A stretch of DNA of 64,000 nt from Candidatus Latescibacterota bacterium (GCA_022827835.1 JAJEIO010000061.1:62001-126000); one strand, 5' to 3'; positions 15,864 to 24,533 are shown, counted from the first letter of the stretch. Numbers and translations are program-made. Notes: generated by a model from the letters alone, not told the origin.

Positions 15864-18239
15864 ATGCGCATTATGGTCTATCTGTCGATTCTAGCGACTT
15901 TGCTAGTCGTCTATCCTGTAACAGCCCAGCCAGCGGCTCAGCTAAGTGGCAAGATAACCGACGCGGTCTCCGGCGAACCACTGCCCGGGGCCAACATTCG
16001 CCTCGTCGATACCCTGCTGGGGGCGGTCACGGATTTGGAAGGTCAGTTCGTATTGCCGGCCGTGCCTGCGGGCACCCACCAAGTGGAAATTAGTATGATT
16101 GGTTATGCCACCCGTACCGAGACCTTGCAGGTGGTCTCTGGCGAGCAAGCTCGCTTGACCGCGGCCCTGACTCCCAGCCCCGTACACATGGGCGAAATGC
16201 TGATCCAAGCCGACCGGGCCTTTTCTGCGGCCTCCTCGCGGGCGGTGCGCCAATTCGACCTGCAAACCCGACCCAGCCGCACGGCCCATCAGATGCTGCA
16301 ACTGGCACCCGGCCTCATCATCGCCCAACACGCTGGCGGCGGCAAAGCCGAACAGATTTTTCTGCGCGGTTTTGACGCTGACCACGGCACGGATGTGGCC
16401 ATCTCGGTGGATGGGGTGCCCGTGAATATGGTCTCCCACGGCCATGGGCAAGGCTACGCCGACCTGCACTTCCTCATTCCCGAAGTCGTCGAGCAACTGG
16501 ACGTCAAGAAAGGGCCGTACTTTGCCGAATTCGGCAATCTGGCTACGGCCGGGGCCGTCGCCTATCGCACCCGCGACCACCTCGACGGCAACGTTATTCA
16601 ACTCGAAGGGGGTGGGTTCAATACGGCCGAGTACACCATGCTCTATCAGATTCCGCTGGCCGATACCGAGCAAAGTGCCTATTTCGCGGGCAAGTACTAC
16701 CGCACCAATGGCCCGGTCAAGCGGCCTCAGGGCCTGCAACGCCTCAATCTCTTCGGCAAGTACCACAACCACCTCTCCGACCGCTCCACCCTTACCTTGA
16801 CCACCAGCGGGTTTAGTTCGGCTTGGGACGCCTCTGGGCAGATCCCACAACGGGCCGTAGAACAGGGCCTCATTGACCGCTGGGGTGCTATTGATGATCT
16901 GGAAGGAGGCACCACCGGCCGCCAAGATTTCCACGTCAATTTCCACGTTGAAGAGGCCGGCACGAGCACCTTTGATCTCCAAGCCTACTTGGTTAGCTAT
17001 CAGTTTAAGCTGTTTTCCAACTTCACCTTCTTCCTCGACGACCCCGAGCGCGGCGACACCATCGAACAGACCGATGATCGCCAAGTTACCGGGATCAACA
17101 GCCGGTATTCCTTCTTCCACAAGTGGGGCCCGTACTTGGCTCATACCTCGATAGGGGGCGGCCTGCGCGCTGATAATGCGGCCGTGGGTTTGTGGAAAAG
17201 CCCCGACCGCCAACGCCTAGCGTCGCTGGTCAATGCCGATGTGGTGGAGCGCAACCTGTTCCTGTGGGTCCAAGAGGAACTTGCCCTCACCCCGCGCTTG
17301 AAAATGATCCTAGGGTTACGCGGCGATTATTTCACCTTCAATGTTGACGACCACCGCGAAGGGTTTCCCAGCGAGTTGCCCCACGCTTCGGGCTTTGCCC
17401 AAGCCTCCATACTCAGCCCGAAAGCAACCTTGGTGTATAGCCCCAGCCGCGCCGTGGATCTTTTTGCCAATGTCGGCACCGGCTTCCATTCCAACGACGC
17501 CCGCAACAACGTCATCGACGCTCGGGCCTCGCAAATCCGTCGGGTCATGCGGCGCGATGGGCACAGCGAGGCCGATGTTGCCGTTGAGTTAGCGGGACGC
17601 TACATCGATCCGGGCCACCTCGAAGAAGGGACCTTGCCGCGGGCGGTAGGAGCCGAAACCGGCCTGCGGACTCGGTTGTTTGAGCGGTTGAACGTGGGAG
17701 CGGCTCTGTGGTGGCTGGATCTGGAGAGCGAATTTGTTTTTGTCGGCGATGCTGGCACTACCGAGGCTAGCGGAAGAACCCGGCGGGCGGGGCTGGATCT
17801 GGAAGCCCGTCTGCAACTGCATCCTTGGCTGTGGGCCGATGTGGACCTCAATCTCGCCCGTGGTGAGGCCGTGGACGAACCCGACGACGCCAATGAGATC
17901 CCGCTGGCCCCCCAACGGACCTCTACCGGAGGCTTGACCTGGTACCATCCCAATGGCCTAGAAGGCGGCTTGCGCTACCGCCACATCGGCGACCGGCCCG
18001 CCAACGAGGACGGCAGTATCACGGCCGAGGGCTACACTGTCGTCGATTTCAACGGAGCCTATCGCCTAGGGGCTTGGCGGTTTAATCTGGGCGTAGAGAA
18101 CGTGCTGAATACAACGTGGAACGAGGCGCAATTCGACACTGAATCGCGGCTGCGGGACGAAGAGGAACCTGTTTCGGAGATCCACTTCACCCCAGGGAAT
18201 CCCGTCAATTTGTGGCTGGGGGCGAGTTTTTCGTTCTAA
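15864..18239 (+). CDS. TonB-dependent outer membrane receptor
   Basis: 791 aa. A signal peptide (about 1-21, VVYPVTAQ) is followed by a carboxypeptidase-regulatory-like sandwich (SGKITDAVSGEPLPGANI to about 105), a plug domain (about 140-235, with IFLRGFDADHGTDVAISVDGVPV and GNLATAGAV), and a long beta barrel ending in the aromatic ASFSF typical of outer membrane proteins. It would import a siderophore, cofactor or oligosaccharide using TonB energy; no TonB, ExbB or SusD-like gene is adjacent. The start has a GGAG site in AAGGAGAAATAGATA. The His-rich NMVSHGHGQGYADLH in the plug could touch a metal ligand, which is speculative. Confidence 0.93.
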   Translation: MRIMVYLSILATLLVVYPVTAQPAAQLSGKITDAVSGEPLPGANIRLVDTLLGAVTDLEGQFVLPAVPAGTHQVEISMIGYATRTETLQVVSGEQARLTAALTPSPVHMGEMLIQADRAFSAASSRAVRQFDLQTRPSRTAHQMLQLAPGLIIAQHAGGGKAEQIFLRGFDADHGTDVAISVDGVPVNMVSHGHGQGYADLHFLIPEVVEQLDVKKGPYFAEFGNLATAGAVAYRTRDHLDGNVIQLEGGGFNTAEYTMLYQIPLADTEQSAYFAGKYYRTNGPVKRPQGLQRLNLFGKYHNHLSDRSTLTLTTSGFSSAWDASGQIPQRAVEQGLIDRWGAIDDLEGGTTGRQDFHVNFHVEEAGTSTFDLQAYLVSYQFKLFSNFTFFLDDPERGDTIEQTDDRQVTGINSRYSFFHKWGPYLAHTSIGGGLRADNAAVGLWKSPDRQRLASLVNADVVERNLFLWVQEELALTPRLKMILGLRGDYFTFNVDDHREGFPSELPHASGFAQASILSPKATLVYSPSRAVDLFANVGTGFHSNDARNNVIDARASQIRRVMRRDGHSEADVAVELAGRYIDPGHLEEGTLPRAVGAETGLRTRLFERLNVGAALWWLDLESEFVFVGDAGTTEASGRTRRAGLDLEARLQLHPWLWADVDLNLARGEAVDEPDDANEIPLAPQRTSTGGLTWYHPNGLEGGLRYRHIGDRPANEDGSITAEGYTVVDFNGAYRLGAWRFNLGVENVLNTTWNEAQFDTESRLRDEEEPVSEIHFTPGNPVNLWLGASFSF

Positions 18240-18292
18240 GTGCGGAATCCCGTAGATTCGGGCGTACTTCGATCAGGCTGTATTTTTGTCCG

Positions 18293-18327
18293 GTATAACG
18301 CTTGTCGTTTAACGACAAGCGTTATAC
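18293..18327 (+). promoter_or_regulatory. 35-bp palindrome, candidate HigA operator
   Basis: A 17-base arm (18293-18309) is repeated in perfect inverted orientation (18311-18327) around one central base. It ends nine bases before the higB start. Antitoxins of the HigA (XRE) type bind palindromes of this form and repress their own operon. A -10-like TATACA at 18323-18328 lies at its right edge, so operator and promoter would overlap and the mRNA might be nearly leaderless. The same arms could also fold as a hairpin at the end of the TonB receptor transcript. Confidence 0.7.
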
Positions 18328-18336
18328 ATTGTACGC

Positions 18337-18618
18337 ATGATACGATCCTTCAGAGATCGAGAAACCGAACGGATATTCCAGCGCATCCGATCGGGGAAGC
18401 TACCCAGCGATATTCAGCGGACCGCCGTTCGCAAGCTTCGCATGCTCAATCGTTCAGTTACACTAGCTGATCTTCGAGTGCCACCAGCCAATCGCCTTGA
18501 AAAACTCCGCGGCGATCGGGCCGGCCAGTACAGTATTCGAATAAATGATCAATGGCGTATCTGTTTCACTTGGCGCAATGGCGATGCCTACAAAGTTGAG
18601 ATTGTGGACTATCACTAG
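18337..18618 (+). CDS. higB: HigB-type RelE-superfamily toxin
   Basis: 93 aa, full length for the HigB-1 ribosome-dependent mRNA endoribonucleases of the RelE/ParE superfamily. The family pattern is clear: MIRSFRDRETERIFQR at the start, LRVPPANRLEKLRGDRAGQYSIRI in the middle and the C-terminal WRICFTWRNGDAYKVEIVDYH, which carries the conserved Arg, Phe and the terminal DYH. The toxin comes before its antitoxin, the reverse order typical of higBA. No Shine-Dalgarno sequence is visible ahead of the ATG, and the candidate -10 is only eight bases upstream. Confidence 0.92.
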   Translation: MIRSFRDRETERIFQRIRSGKLPSDIQRTAVRKLRMLNRSVTLADLRVPPANRLEKLRGDRAGQYSIRINDQWRICFTWRNGDAYKVEIVDYH

Positions 18619-18630
18619 GGAGATAGACGT

Positions 18631-18936
18631 ATGTGTGCTCAGAAATTGGCTCCTGTTCATCCGGGGGAAGTCTTGTTGGAAGAGTTCCTCAAGCCGATGA
18701 ATCTCAGTCAGAACCACCTCGCGCTTTCCATCGGCGTACCACCCCGACGTATCAATGAGATCGTGTTAGGGAAAAGAGGCATTACTGCTGATACCGCTCT
18801 GAGACTCGCTCGCTACTTCAACATGTCCCCCCAATTCTGGATGGGCATTCAGATGGACTATGCACTGGATGTAGCAGAAGACGAACTAGCGGACCGCTTG
18901 GAGCGAGAGGTGCGGCCGCGCCTAGAGAGAGGATAG
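18631..18936 (+). CDS. higA: HigA-type XRE antitoxin
   Basis: 101 aa helix-turn-helix antitoxin. The HigA start PVHPGEVLLEEFLKPMNLSQNHLA is followed by the HTH region IGVPPRRINEIVLGKRGITADTALRLARYF and the conserved SPQFWMGIQMDYAL. It follows higB by 12 bases, so the two form one transcript. It should neutralise HigB and repress the operon through the palindrome at 18293-18327. The C-terminus (ELADRLEREVRPRLERG) is acidic-basic and short, as usual for the family. Confidence 0.93.
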   Translation: MCAQKLAPVHPGEVLLEEFLKPMNLSQNHLALSIGVPPRRINEIVLGKRGITADTALRLARYFNMSPQFWMGIQMDYALDVAEDELADRLEREVRPRLERG

Positions 18937-18956
18937 GGCTATAATAGGAGGGTATT

Positions 18957-19589
18957 ATGAGCAAGATCAACACAGCGGTGATAACCGGACAACATGCCTT
19001 TGATGTGCCGGGGTTGCACGCATTGTTCAGGAGCATTCCCGAGGTTGATTTTTATCTCCAGGATTTGGAGAACTTTGCGGCAGATGCAGGCAAAGTCCGG
19101 GAGCAATACGATGTCCTCGTATTCTATAACTTTCATCGACAGACGCCCGACGAAGGAGGAGTCCGAGAAGCCATTGAACAACTGGGTGAAAATCAGGCGG
19201 GTATATTGGTGTTGCACCATGCCATCCTTGCGTTTCCGCAGTGGCAACTGTGGTCGGATCTGTGCGGCATTCAAGATCGCAGTTTCGATTTCAAGGTTGG
19301 CCAAAATCTGCACGTTGACATCGTGGACCCGCAGCATCCGATTCTCCGGGGATTGGCTCCGTGGGAAATGGTGGATGAGACTTACATCATGGCGGATCCG
19401 GGGGATGACAGTGACTTGTTGCTGACTACCGATCATCCTGAGAGTATGAAGACGCTGGCGTGGGCTCGACAGTACAAAAACGCCCGCGTGTTCTGTTGTC
19501 AGTCGGGGCACGACAATCAGGTCTTTGCCGACCCAAATTTTCGCACGGTTATTGCGCGGGGTATTCAGTGGCTGGTGGGGAGGATTTAG
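18957..19589 (+). CDS. ThuA-like (trehalose-utilisation) domain protein
   Basis: 210 aa glutamine-amidotransferase-like fold of the ThuA family. Typical segments are VLVFYNFHRQTPDEG, GILVLHHAILAFPQW, the HPI motif in VDPQHPILRGL, and VFCCQSGHDNQVFADPNFRTVIARGIQWLVG at the end. ThuA proteins act in sugar catabolism (3-keto-disaccharide handling in some species). It starts 20 bases after higA with AGGAGGGTATT ahead of the ATG, and the dehydrogenase gene begins seven bases after its stop, so a dehydrogenase-ThuA pair for sugar oxidation is plausible. Confidence 0.85.
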   Translation: MSKINTAVITGQHAFDVPGLHALFRSIPEVDFYLQDLENFAADAGKVREQYDVLVFYNFHRQTPDEGGVREAIEQLGENQAGILVLHHAILAFPQWQLWSDLCGIQDRSFDFKVGQNLHVDIVDPQHPILRGLAPWEMVDETYIMADPGDDSDLLLTTDHPESMKTLAWARQYKNARVFCCQSGHDNQVFADPNFRTVIARGIQWLVGRI

Positions 19590-19596
19590 GGGCGGA

Positions 19597-20547
19597 ATGC
19601 GGACGTTGAGTATTCAAGGCCTACCTGATGAGAGAAGGCAGAAAGTCCTCGTCCACGATTGGCCTGAGCCGGAGGGCCCAACCGGCAATGAGGTCAAAAC
19701 CGAGACAATCTACTCTGGGATAACAAACGGCACAGAACGCAATCAACTGATTGGCGGCAACTACGCTCCCAAAGATGAACAACTGCCCACTGGTGGAAGC
19801 GGCTACCAAAATGTGGGACGGGTGATTGAGGTGGGGCCCGATGTCAGCGAACTACAGATTGGGGATGTGTTGTACATGAGTGCCCTCCACGCAGAGTACG
19901 TCGTGATGCCAGAAGATGGCTTGCTCATCAAGCTGCCTGGCTCGATTGACTGCAAGGAGGCGGCGCTTTTCGGTATGACCAGTGTCGCCATGCGCACCTG
20001 TCGCAACGCCGAGTTGAAGATGGGAGAACGGGTGTTGATTGTGGGGGCTGGCATCATCGGTCAGGTCGCCGCACAAATTGCTACCGGCATGGGAGCGCGC
20101 GTCGCGCTTTGCGACATCAATGCCGACCGTCTGAAGATTGCCGAGCAGATTGGTGCGGCTGAAACTGTTGTGAATGTTGCAGGGGACGGATGGGGAAAAG
20201 AGATCGCGGACGGGACGTTCGATGCGGTGATTGACTTTGCTGGCGTGCCGGGCATGGAGGATCAGCTTATTAGTGCTGTGCGCCAGCGCGGCCGGGTGGT
20301 ATTCATCGCTGGACGGGACAAAGTGACCTATACCTTTAACCTCGGTCAGGGACGCGAGATTCAGCTAAAACAAAACAGTCATTTTGATCGCGATGACCTG
20401 CAGAATCTGTGTCGTCTGGTCGATCAAGGCTTGGTGAAGATTGCGCCTTTAATCCGCGATGTCGTCCCGGTGAGCGAAGCCAAGCGCATCTATAACACAT
20501 TGCGGGATACACCCAATGAACTGTTGGGGACGGTGTTTGTATGGTGA
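19597..20547 (+). CDS. Zinc-type medium-chain dehydrogenase/reductase (MDR superfamily)
   Basis: 316 aa. The coenzyme domain shows VLIVGAGIIGQVAAQIA (about 145-161) and the acidic strand end VALCDINADRLKIAEQIGA, favouring NAD. The catalytic domain has IYSGITNGTERNQL, GGSGYQNVGRVIEVGPDVSELQIGDVL and HAEYVVMPE. The structural-zinc four-Cys loop is absent. The frame extends upstream into the ThuA gene, but the ATG at 19597 follows AGGGGCGGA and is the natural start. With the ThuA gene it suggests oxidation of a sugar or polyol, although bacteriochlorophyllide-dehydrogenase-like MDRs share the same pattern. Confidence 0.85.
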   Translation: MRTLSIQGLPDERRQKVLVHDWPEPEGPTGNEVKTETIYSGITNGTERNQLIGGNYAPKDEQLPTGGSGYQNVGRVIEVGPDVSELQIGDVLYMSALHAEYVVMPEDGLLIKLPGSIDCKEAALFGMTSVAMRTCRNAELKMGERVLIVGAGIIGQVAAQIATGMGARVALCDINADRLKIAEQIGAAETVVNVAGDGWGKEIADGTFDAVIDFAGVPGMEDQLISAVRQRGRVVFIAGRDKVTYTFNLGQGREIQLKQNSHFDRDDLQNLCRLVDQGLVKIAPLIRDVVPVSEAKRIYNTLRDTPNELLGTVFVW

Positions 20548-20586
20548 GCGAATTTGGTTGGCTCGCCTCTGGAAATTCATGCCGTT

Positions 20587-21063
20587 ATGATTGAGCTACC
20601 TTCACACGAGCCGACTGGTTACCGCTGCCCGTTCTGCACAATAGCAGGCGGCGCGGAATCCGAGTTCACGGCGTGGCGGGACGAGCATGTTATGGTGCAG
20701 ATTGCGCTGCACTGGAGCCCGGCTAACCCCGGCAAGGCGCTGGTGATCCCGCTGGCGCACATTGAGAACATCTACACGCTGCCCGACGAGCTGGCCGGTC
20801 GCATCGCCCACATGGTGCGCCGCGTGGCGGTCGCCATCCGCACCGGGTATCCCTGCGATGGCGTGACGGTGCGGCAAAACAACGAGCCGGCCGGCGGCCA
20901 AGACGTCTGGCATCTGCACACGCACGTGATCCCGCGGTACCTCGGCGATGGGATGCATCTGGGAGTGCCCGTGCGAGCCGATGACCGCGACCGTGCGCGC
21001 TATGCGGGCCGCTTGCGCGAGCTTCTCGGGTGGAACTCCGCCGGTGATGACGAAATCAATTAA
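20587..21063 (+). CDS. HIT family nucleotide hydrolase/transferase
   Basis: 158 aa. The histidine triad is present as WHLHTHVIPR near residue 107, with the preceding GVTVRQNNEPAGGQDV, and the N-terminal zinc-type CPFC at about residues 14-17. HIT proteins hydrolyse or transfer nucleotidyl groups (adenylated proteins, Ap4A and similar). A TTG at 20554 would add 11 residues but the ATG at 20587 is preferred. The stop codon TAA lies inside the left arm of a long AT-rich inverted repeat. Confidence 0.9.
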   Translation: MIELPSHEPTGYRCPFCTIAGGAESEFTAWRDEHVMVQIALHWSPANPGKALVIPLAHIENIYTLPDELAGRIAHMVRRVAVAIRTGYPCDGVTVRQNNEPAGGQDVWHLHTHVIPRYLGDGMHLGVPVRADDRDRARYAGRLRELLGWNSAGDDEIN

Positions 21064-21095
21064 TTACTAATTTTGCCCAAATTAGTAATTAATTG
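21057..21095. terminator. Perfect AT-rich 17-bp inverted repeat between convergent genes
   Basis: Bases 21057-21073 and 21079-21095 are perfect inverted copies around the loop TGCCC. The left arm includes the last codons and stop of the HIT gene; the right arm ends 17 bases before the convergent TIM-barrel gene's stop. It is almost purely A/T in a GC-rich neighbourhood. A bidirectional terminator or mRNA 3'-end structure is the likely role; its A and T tracts flank the loop rather than follow a GC stem. Confidence 0.5.
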
Positions 21096-21112
21096 GTATT
21101 TGTACCTCCAAC

Positions 21113-22471
21113 TCACCCCACGCCGACCAAAGCCTCGCCCAATACCCGCACCTGCTCCTCGTCCTCGGCATTGACCGTAAACAGACACCCGTCGCACCCG
21201 TGCCCGGCCACTACCGCACCCAAAGCCCGTACCAGTTCGGGGGTCGCTCCCGCTGAAATAGGCGGATACAGCGGTACCACCCCACTGGTCTGCGCTTTTA
21301 AGCGAGCCACTTCCCGCTCGTATAAGGCGGAGATAGGCAAAGGTCCTTCCGCCACACCCGCCACAGTCTCCGGCAAATCCAGATCCTCCATCCCAAACAT
21401 CCGCCACACCAGCGCCAACACCTCCCTCTCGTCCAGCCCTTGAGCGTGCCGGCACAAAGCCGCAGTCCACTCCCGCGCCAAGTTGGTCACCCCAGTCGCC
21501 CAACCCACCACGCCTCCGTGCGAGCTCCCGCCCGTGAGAAAATCCGTCGCCTCTTCCCACTTGCCGTACCAATGCCCGCCCAACAGCCCAGTGGAGGCGG
21601 GGAATACATCGCTGCCAAAGACTTTATCGCGGCCCCCGGCCTCCTGCACGGCGGCGCGAAATTCCCCCATGCGCTCGGCTAGTATATGGGCGCGAAACTG
21701 CACCCAATCGAGTACGGATCCATCTTGGGCTAACAAGCCCAGAAAATCCATCAGACCCGGATGTCCCGCAGCCAAGGCCCGCATTTCGGTCGGAGTCAAT
21801 TGCTGTAAACGCTGACGCAGGGCCAGTACGCCGCGCCGCATCGCCGCAAAGTCGTAGCCCAAGCGGACGGCTTCGTCTTGGCAGTTGGCACAGCCGCAGG
21901 CCATTAGGCTGTGCACATTGGCCGGGGCCGGATAGCGGGCGTGATCCACGTCAAAGCCGTCGATAGCGTAGCGCTGAATCGCTTCGACCAAGCAGTCGCG
22001 CGTCCACTCGTTGACCGCCTTGTGGCTCGGACACAGGCCAATGCCCCACTCCTGATAGCGCCGATCCAACGGCCGCCCCTCCAGATCGCGCAGGGCAAAT
22101 TCGGGATAGACCTCGCCGCCGTAGCTCCACAAGCCGATGTGTCCCCACACCTCAATCCCCGTGTTTTTACACGCTTCGATGACGCGCTGCAAGGGCTCAT
22201 CGTCAAAACCGCTGATAATCCCCGCCACTGGCGGGTAGATGCCCTCCGCGCCGCGCGGCCAAGCGTCGAGACGCTGACGCCAGTCCTCAAAAGGTCCGCG
22301 CTGGGCCAACTCCGCCGAAGTGCTAAAGCCCGAGGTATGGCACACTGGACTTTCGGGCATAATCGTCGTCAGGCCGACGGCGTCCTTGAGCTTTTGCAGA
22401 GATTCAGGATGCTGGGCCACGTATTCTGTGTGGCAGAACCAGATGCGGCGGGATTTATGCGTGGACGTCAT
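21113..22471 (-). CDS. TIM-barrel glycoside-hydrolase-like protein, function unknown
   Basis: 452 aa. The pattern is that of uncharacterised GH10/GHL-like barrels: IWFCHTEYVAQHPES at the start, GIEVWGHIGLWSYGGEVYPEFALRD, CPSHKAVNEWTRDCLVEA, then AIDGFDVDHARYPAPANVHS and a CxxC pair in ACGCANCQDEA that may bind metal. The acidic residue in DVDHARYP is the best catalytic candidate. No signal peptide is seen, so it is probably cytoplasmic. The ATG at 22471 overlaps the Nudix stop (ATGA), making it the last gene of a minus-strand operon with MlrC and Nudix. A longer frame begins at 22531 but lies inside the Nudix gene. Confidence 0.65.
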   Translation of the reverse strand: MTSTHKSRRIWFCHTEYVAQHPESLQKLKDAVGLTTIMPESPVCHTSGFSTSAELAQRGPFEDWRQRLDAWPRGAEGIYPPVAGIISGFDDEPLQRVIEACKNTGIEVWGHIGLWSYGGEVYPEFALRDLEGRPLDRRYQEWGIGLCPSHKAVNEWTRDCLVEAIQRYAIDGFDVDHARYPAPANVHSLMACGCANCQDEAVRLGYDFAAMRRGVLALRQRLQQLTPTEMRALAAGHPGLMDFLGLLAQDGSVLDWVQFRAHILAERMGEFRAAVQEAGGRDKVFGSDVFPASTGLLGGHWYGKWEEATDFLTGGSSHGGVVGWATGVTNLAREWTAALCRHAQGLDEREVLALVWRMFGMEDLDLPETVAGVAEGPLPISALYEREVARLKAQTSGVVPLYPPISAGATPELVRALGAVVAGHGCDGCLFTVNAEDEEQVRVLGEALVGVG

Positions 22472-23055
22472 GCTTTGTCTGGCTCCATCCAGGCGATCAA
22501 TTGGCGCACGATGCGAAAGGTCAGCCCCCACAACAGCGGGCGGTTCGGTCCCAACAGATCGAGCGCTGGAAATACCTGCTCTTCGCCGCGGCGTTGCAGT
22601 CGGTACTGGGTCCGCTTATCGGGATCGCGCAATTGGTCGGCCCTCGCCCAAAAAGCCGACTCGATCTCGTGATTGAGGGTTAAGGTTGCTGGTTCCTCTA
22701 GGCAATAGACGAAACCAGATACCACCACCGGCAACATGTGTCCGGTCAAGTCATCGACTCGGCCCCAATACTCAGCCGTGGACAGATCGAGCCCGACCTC
22801 CTCCAAGGTCTCGCGCTCGGCCGCAGCTCGCGGCGATGGGTCGTTCTCTTCAATGCGCCCGCCGGGAAAGGCGATGTGCCCCGACCAAGGATCGTCTGGG
22901 TGCTGGGCGCGTTCGATAAAGAGCAACTGCAAGCCCTCTGGCGTCGGCTCCAAGACTGCGGCCACTGCGGCTCGCGTCTTGTCCGTAGGGCCGACCAAGA
23001 GGGGTTGGTGCTGGGCGAGCCCCACCTGTACCGCAGCCCAAGCGCCTAGATCCAC
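22468..23055 (-). CDS. Nudix hydrolase, CoA-pyrophosphatase (NudL-like)
   Basis: 195 aa. The Nudix box GGRIEENDPSPRAAAERETLEEVGL is intact in its catalytic RExxEE part (residues approximately 80-105), and the upstream UPF0035-type segment LLFIERAQHPDDPWSGHIAFPGG marks the coenzyme A diphosphatase group (NudL/PCD1). It would cleave CoA or oxidised CoA to phosphopantetheine and 3',5'-ADP. The start is GTG with GGAGAGG upstream. It is flanked by MlrC (14-base gap) and the TIM-barrel gene (four-base overlap). Confidence 0.85.
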   Translation of the reverse strand: MDLGAWAAVQVGLAQHQPLLVGPTDKTRAAVAAVLEPTPEGLQLLFIERAQHPDDPWSGHIAFPGGRIEENDPSPRAAAERETLEEVGLDLSTAEYWGRVDDLTGHMLPVVVSGFVYCLEEPATLTLNHEIESAFWARADQLRDPDKRTQYRLQRRGEEQVFPALDLLGPNRPLLWGLTFRIVRQLIAWMEPDKA

Positions 23056-23069
23056 GGCCTCTCCAATCG

Positions 23070-24533
23070 CTAAATGTCGTCAAAAGGATAGAGTTTACGG
23101 CCCAGCCGCTTAAAGGCTAGCTTGGCATCGGCAGGGTCGTGTACCGACGGTTCGGAGATCACTTGGATCTGGCCGGCCCACGGCTCAAAACCAGCGCGGA
23201 AATGGGCCGCAGACTTGACGCCGACATAGCGCATCTGCTTTGGGTCCAAGCCCAAGGTGCGGGAAAACGCCGTGCAAAATGGTTGCTCGCGCTTGTTAAC
23301 CAACAGCACGTGTACCCCGCCTTGGCGGATGTGGGCCGAGGGGCCCATGGTGCCGTCTAGGCCGGCGTACATCGGCCCATCGTAGCGAAAGCGGCCGTCG
23401 CTCAAGGCCACTACTTCGGCCCGCATAGAGCAAGGCTCGCCTTGTAAGGAGGACGCCTTGCCGCCGACCGCTAAATCGATCACCGCACCGACGCCTGCTT
23501 GGTGGCAAGCGGCCACGGCTGCGGGATCGACGATGTACAGGACGCAGGCGTCTTGCAGATCGGCTGCTAAAAAAGTCCGCAACAGTCCGGTGCTGTCGCC
23601 GGGCGAACCGCCGCCGGTATTGTCGTTGCGGTCGGCTAAGACTACGGGATAATGCCCCTGTTTGTCGGCCTCTTGTAGGGCTTCTGCGGTAGAAGGCATG
23701 GGGGCCTGCCAATCGGCCCGGCGCTCCCAGATCCAAGCAGCTAATTCGTCGGCGCAGGATTGGGCTAAGGCGGGGTCGTTGTCCGTAGCTACGTACACGG
23801 AAGCGCCCATGTCGGGGATGTCGGCCAGAGGGAAACAGGTGGCTATGGAGCCGCAGATCACGCCGGGCCGGGCCTCAATTCGGTGCAGGTATTCGATGGC
23901 TTGGCGCATGGGTGGATGGGCCGTCACTTGGTTCATGCCCCAGACTAAAGGCAGTTGGTGCAAGGCCATGGTCGGCCGCACGCCTTCGCGCACCATGCGC
24001 ACCAGCACATCGGCGCACTCGCGGCCCCTCGGTGCCATGTCGATCTCTGGATAGGTCTCCCGCCCGATCAGGACATCGGCGACCTCGATCATGGCGTGGG
24101 AGACATTGGAGTGGATGTCTAGCTGTCCGACGATGGGCATGTCCGGGCCGACCAAACGGCGCACTGCGGCTAGGATATGCCCTTCGGCGTCGTCAATGCC
24201 CTCGGCCACCATGGCCCCGTGCAACTCCAATAAAACCCCGTCGATAGCCCCCGCTGCCTCAATGCCGTCGAGGAGTTCGCCTACGAGCCTGTCGAAAATG
24301 GGGCGGGGCGTTGGGGCACTGGGATGGGCCTCGGCTAACATCGTCGGCATTGCTTCAAAGCCGTGCGCCTCGGCTCCTTCGATGAAACCGCCGATAGGCG
24401 TATTGACCCCGGTAAAGCGCTCGACGATTGCCGCTCCGTGGAGATAACTGCGCTCCCGGAAACTGTCCAATGTGGTGGCTACGTTCGTGAAGGTGCTACT
24501 CTCGTGGGAAATGCCTCCTATGGCTACGCGCAT
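23070..24533 (-). CDS. M81 family metallopeptidase (MlrC, microcystin LR degradation protein-like)
   Basis: 487 aa. The start MRVAIGGISHESSTF and the zinc-site segments LLELHGAMVAEGIDDAEG and GQLDIHSNVSHAMIEVAD fit the DUF1485 N-terminal domain; the C-terminal domain follows with RNDNTGGGSPGDSTGLL and GPSAHIRQGGV. MlrC is a zinc enzyme first known for opening linear microcystin products, but most relatives have unknown peptide-like or imino substrates. The ATG at 24533 has AAAGGAG upstream; an in-frame GTG at 24566 would overlap the DUF167 stop. Expression with CoA Nudix and a TIM-barrel protein suggests catabolism of an unusual amide or conjugate. Confidence 0.88.
   Translation of the reverse strand: MRVAIGGISHESSTFTNVATTLDSFRERSYLHGAAIVERFTGVNTPIGGFIEGAEAHGFEAMPTMLAEAHPSAPTPRPIFDRLVGELLDGIEAAGAIDGVLLELHGAMVAEGIDDAEGHILAAVRRLVGPDMPIVGQLDIHSNVSHAMIEVADVLIGRETYPEIDMAPRGRECADVLVRMVREGVRPTMALHQLPLVWGMNQVTAHPPMRQAIEYLHRIEARPGVICGSIATCFPLADIPDMGASVYVATDNDPALAQSCADELAAWIWERRADWQAPMPSTAEALQEADKQGHYPVVLADRNDNTGGGSPGDSTGLLRTFLAADLQDACVLYIVDPAAVAACHQAGVGAVIDLAVGGKASSLQGEPCSMRAEVVALSDGRFRYDGPMYAGLDGTMGPSAHIRQGGVHVLLVNKREQPFCTAFSRTLGLDPKQMRYVGVKSAAHFRAGFEPWAGQIQVISEPSVHDPADAKLAFKRLGRKLYPFDDI

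Noticed and set aside
15942..17213. 423-codon open frame antisense to the TonB receptor gene
   Set aside because: It lies wholly inside a well-supported receptor gene, has no recognisable domain and reflects GC-rich codon bias on the opposite strand.
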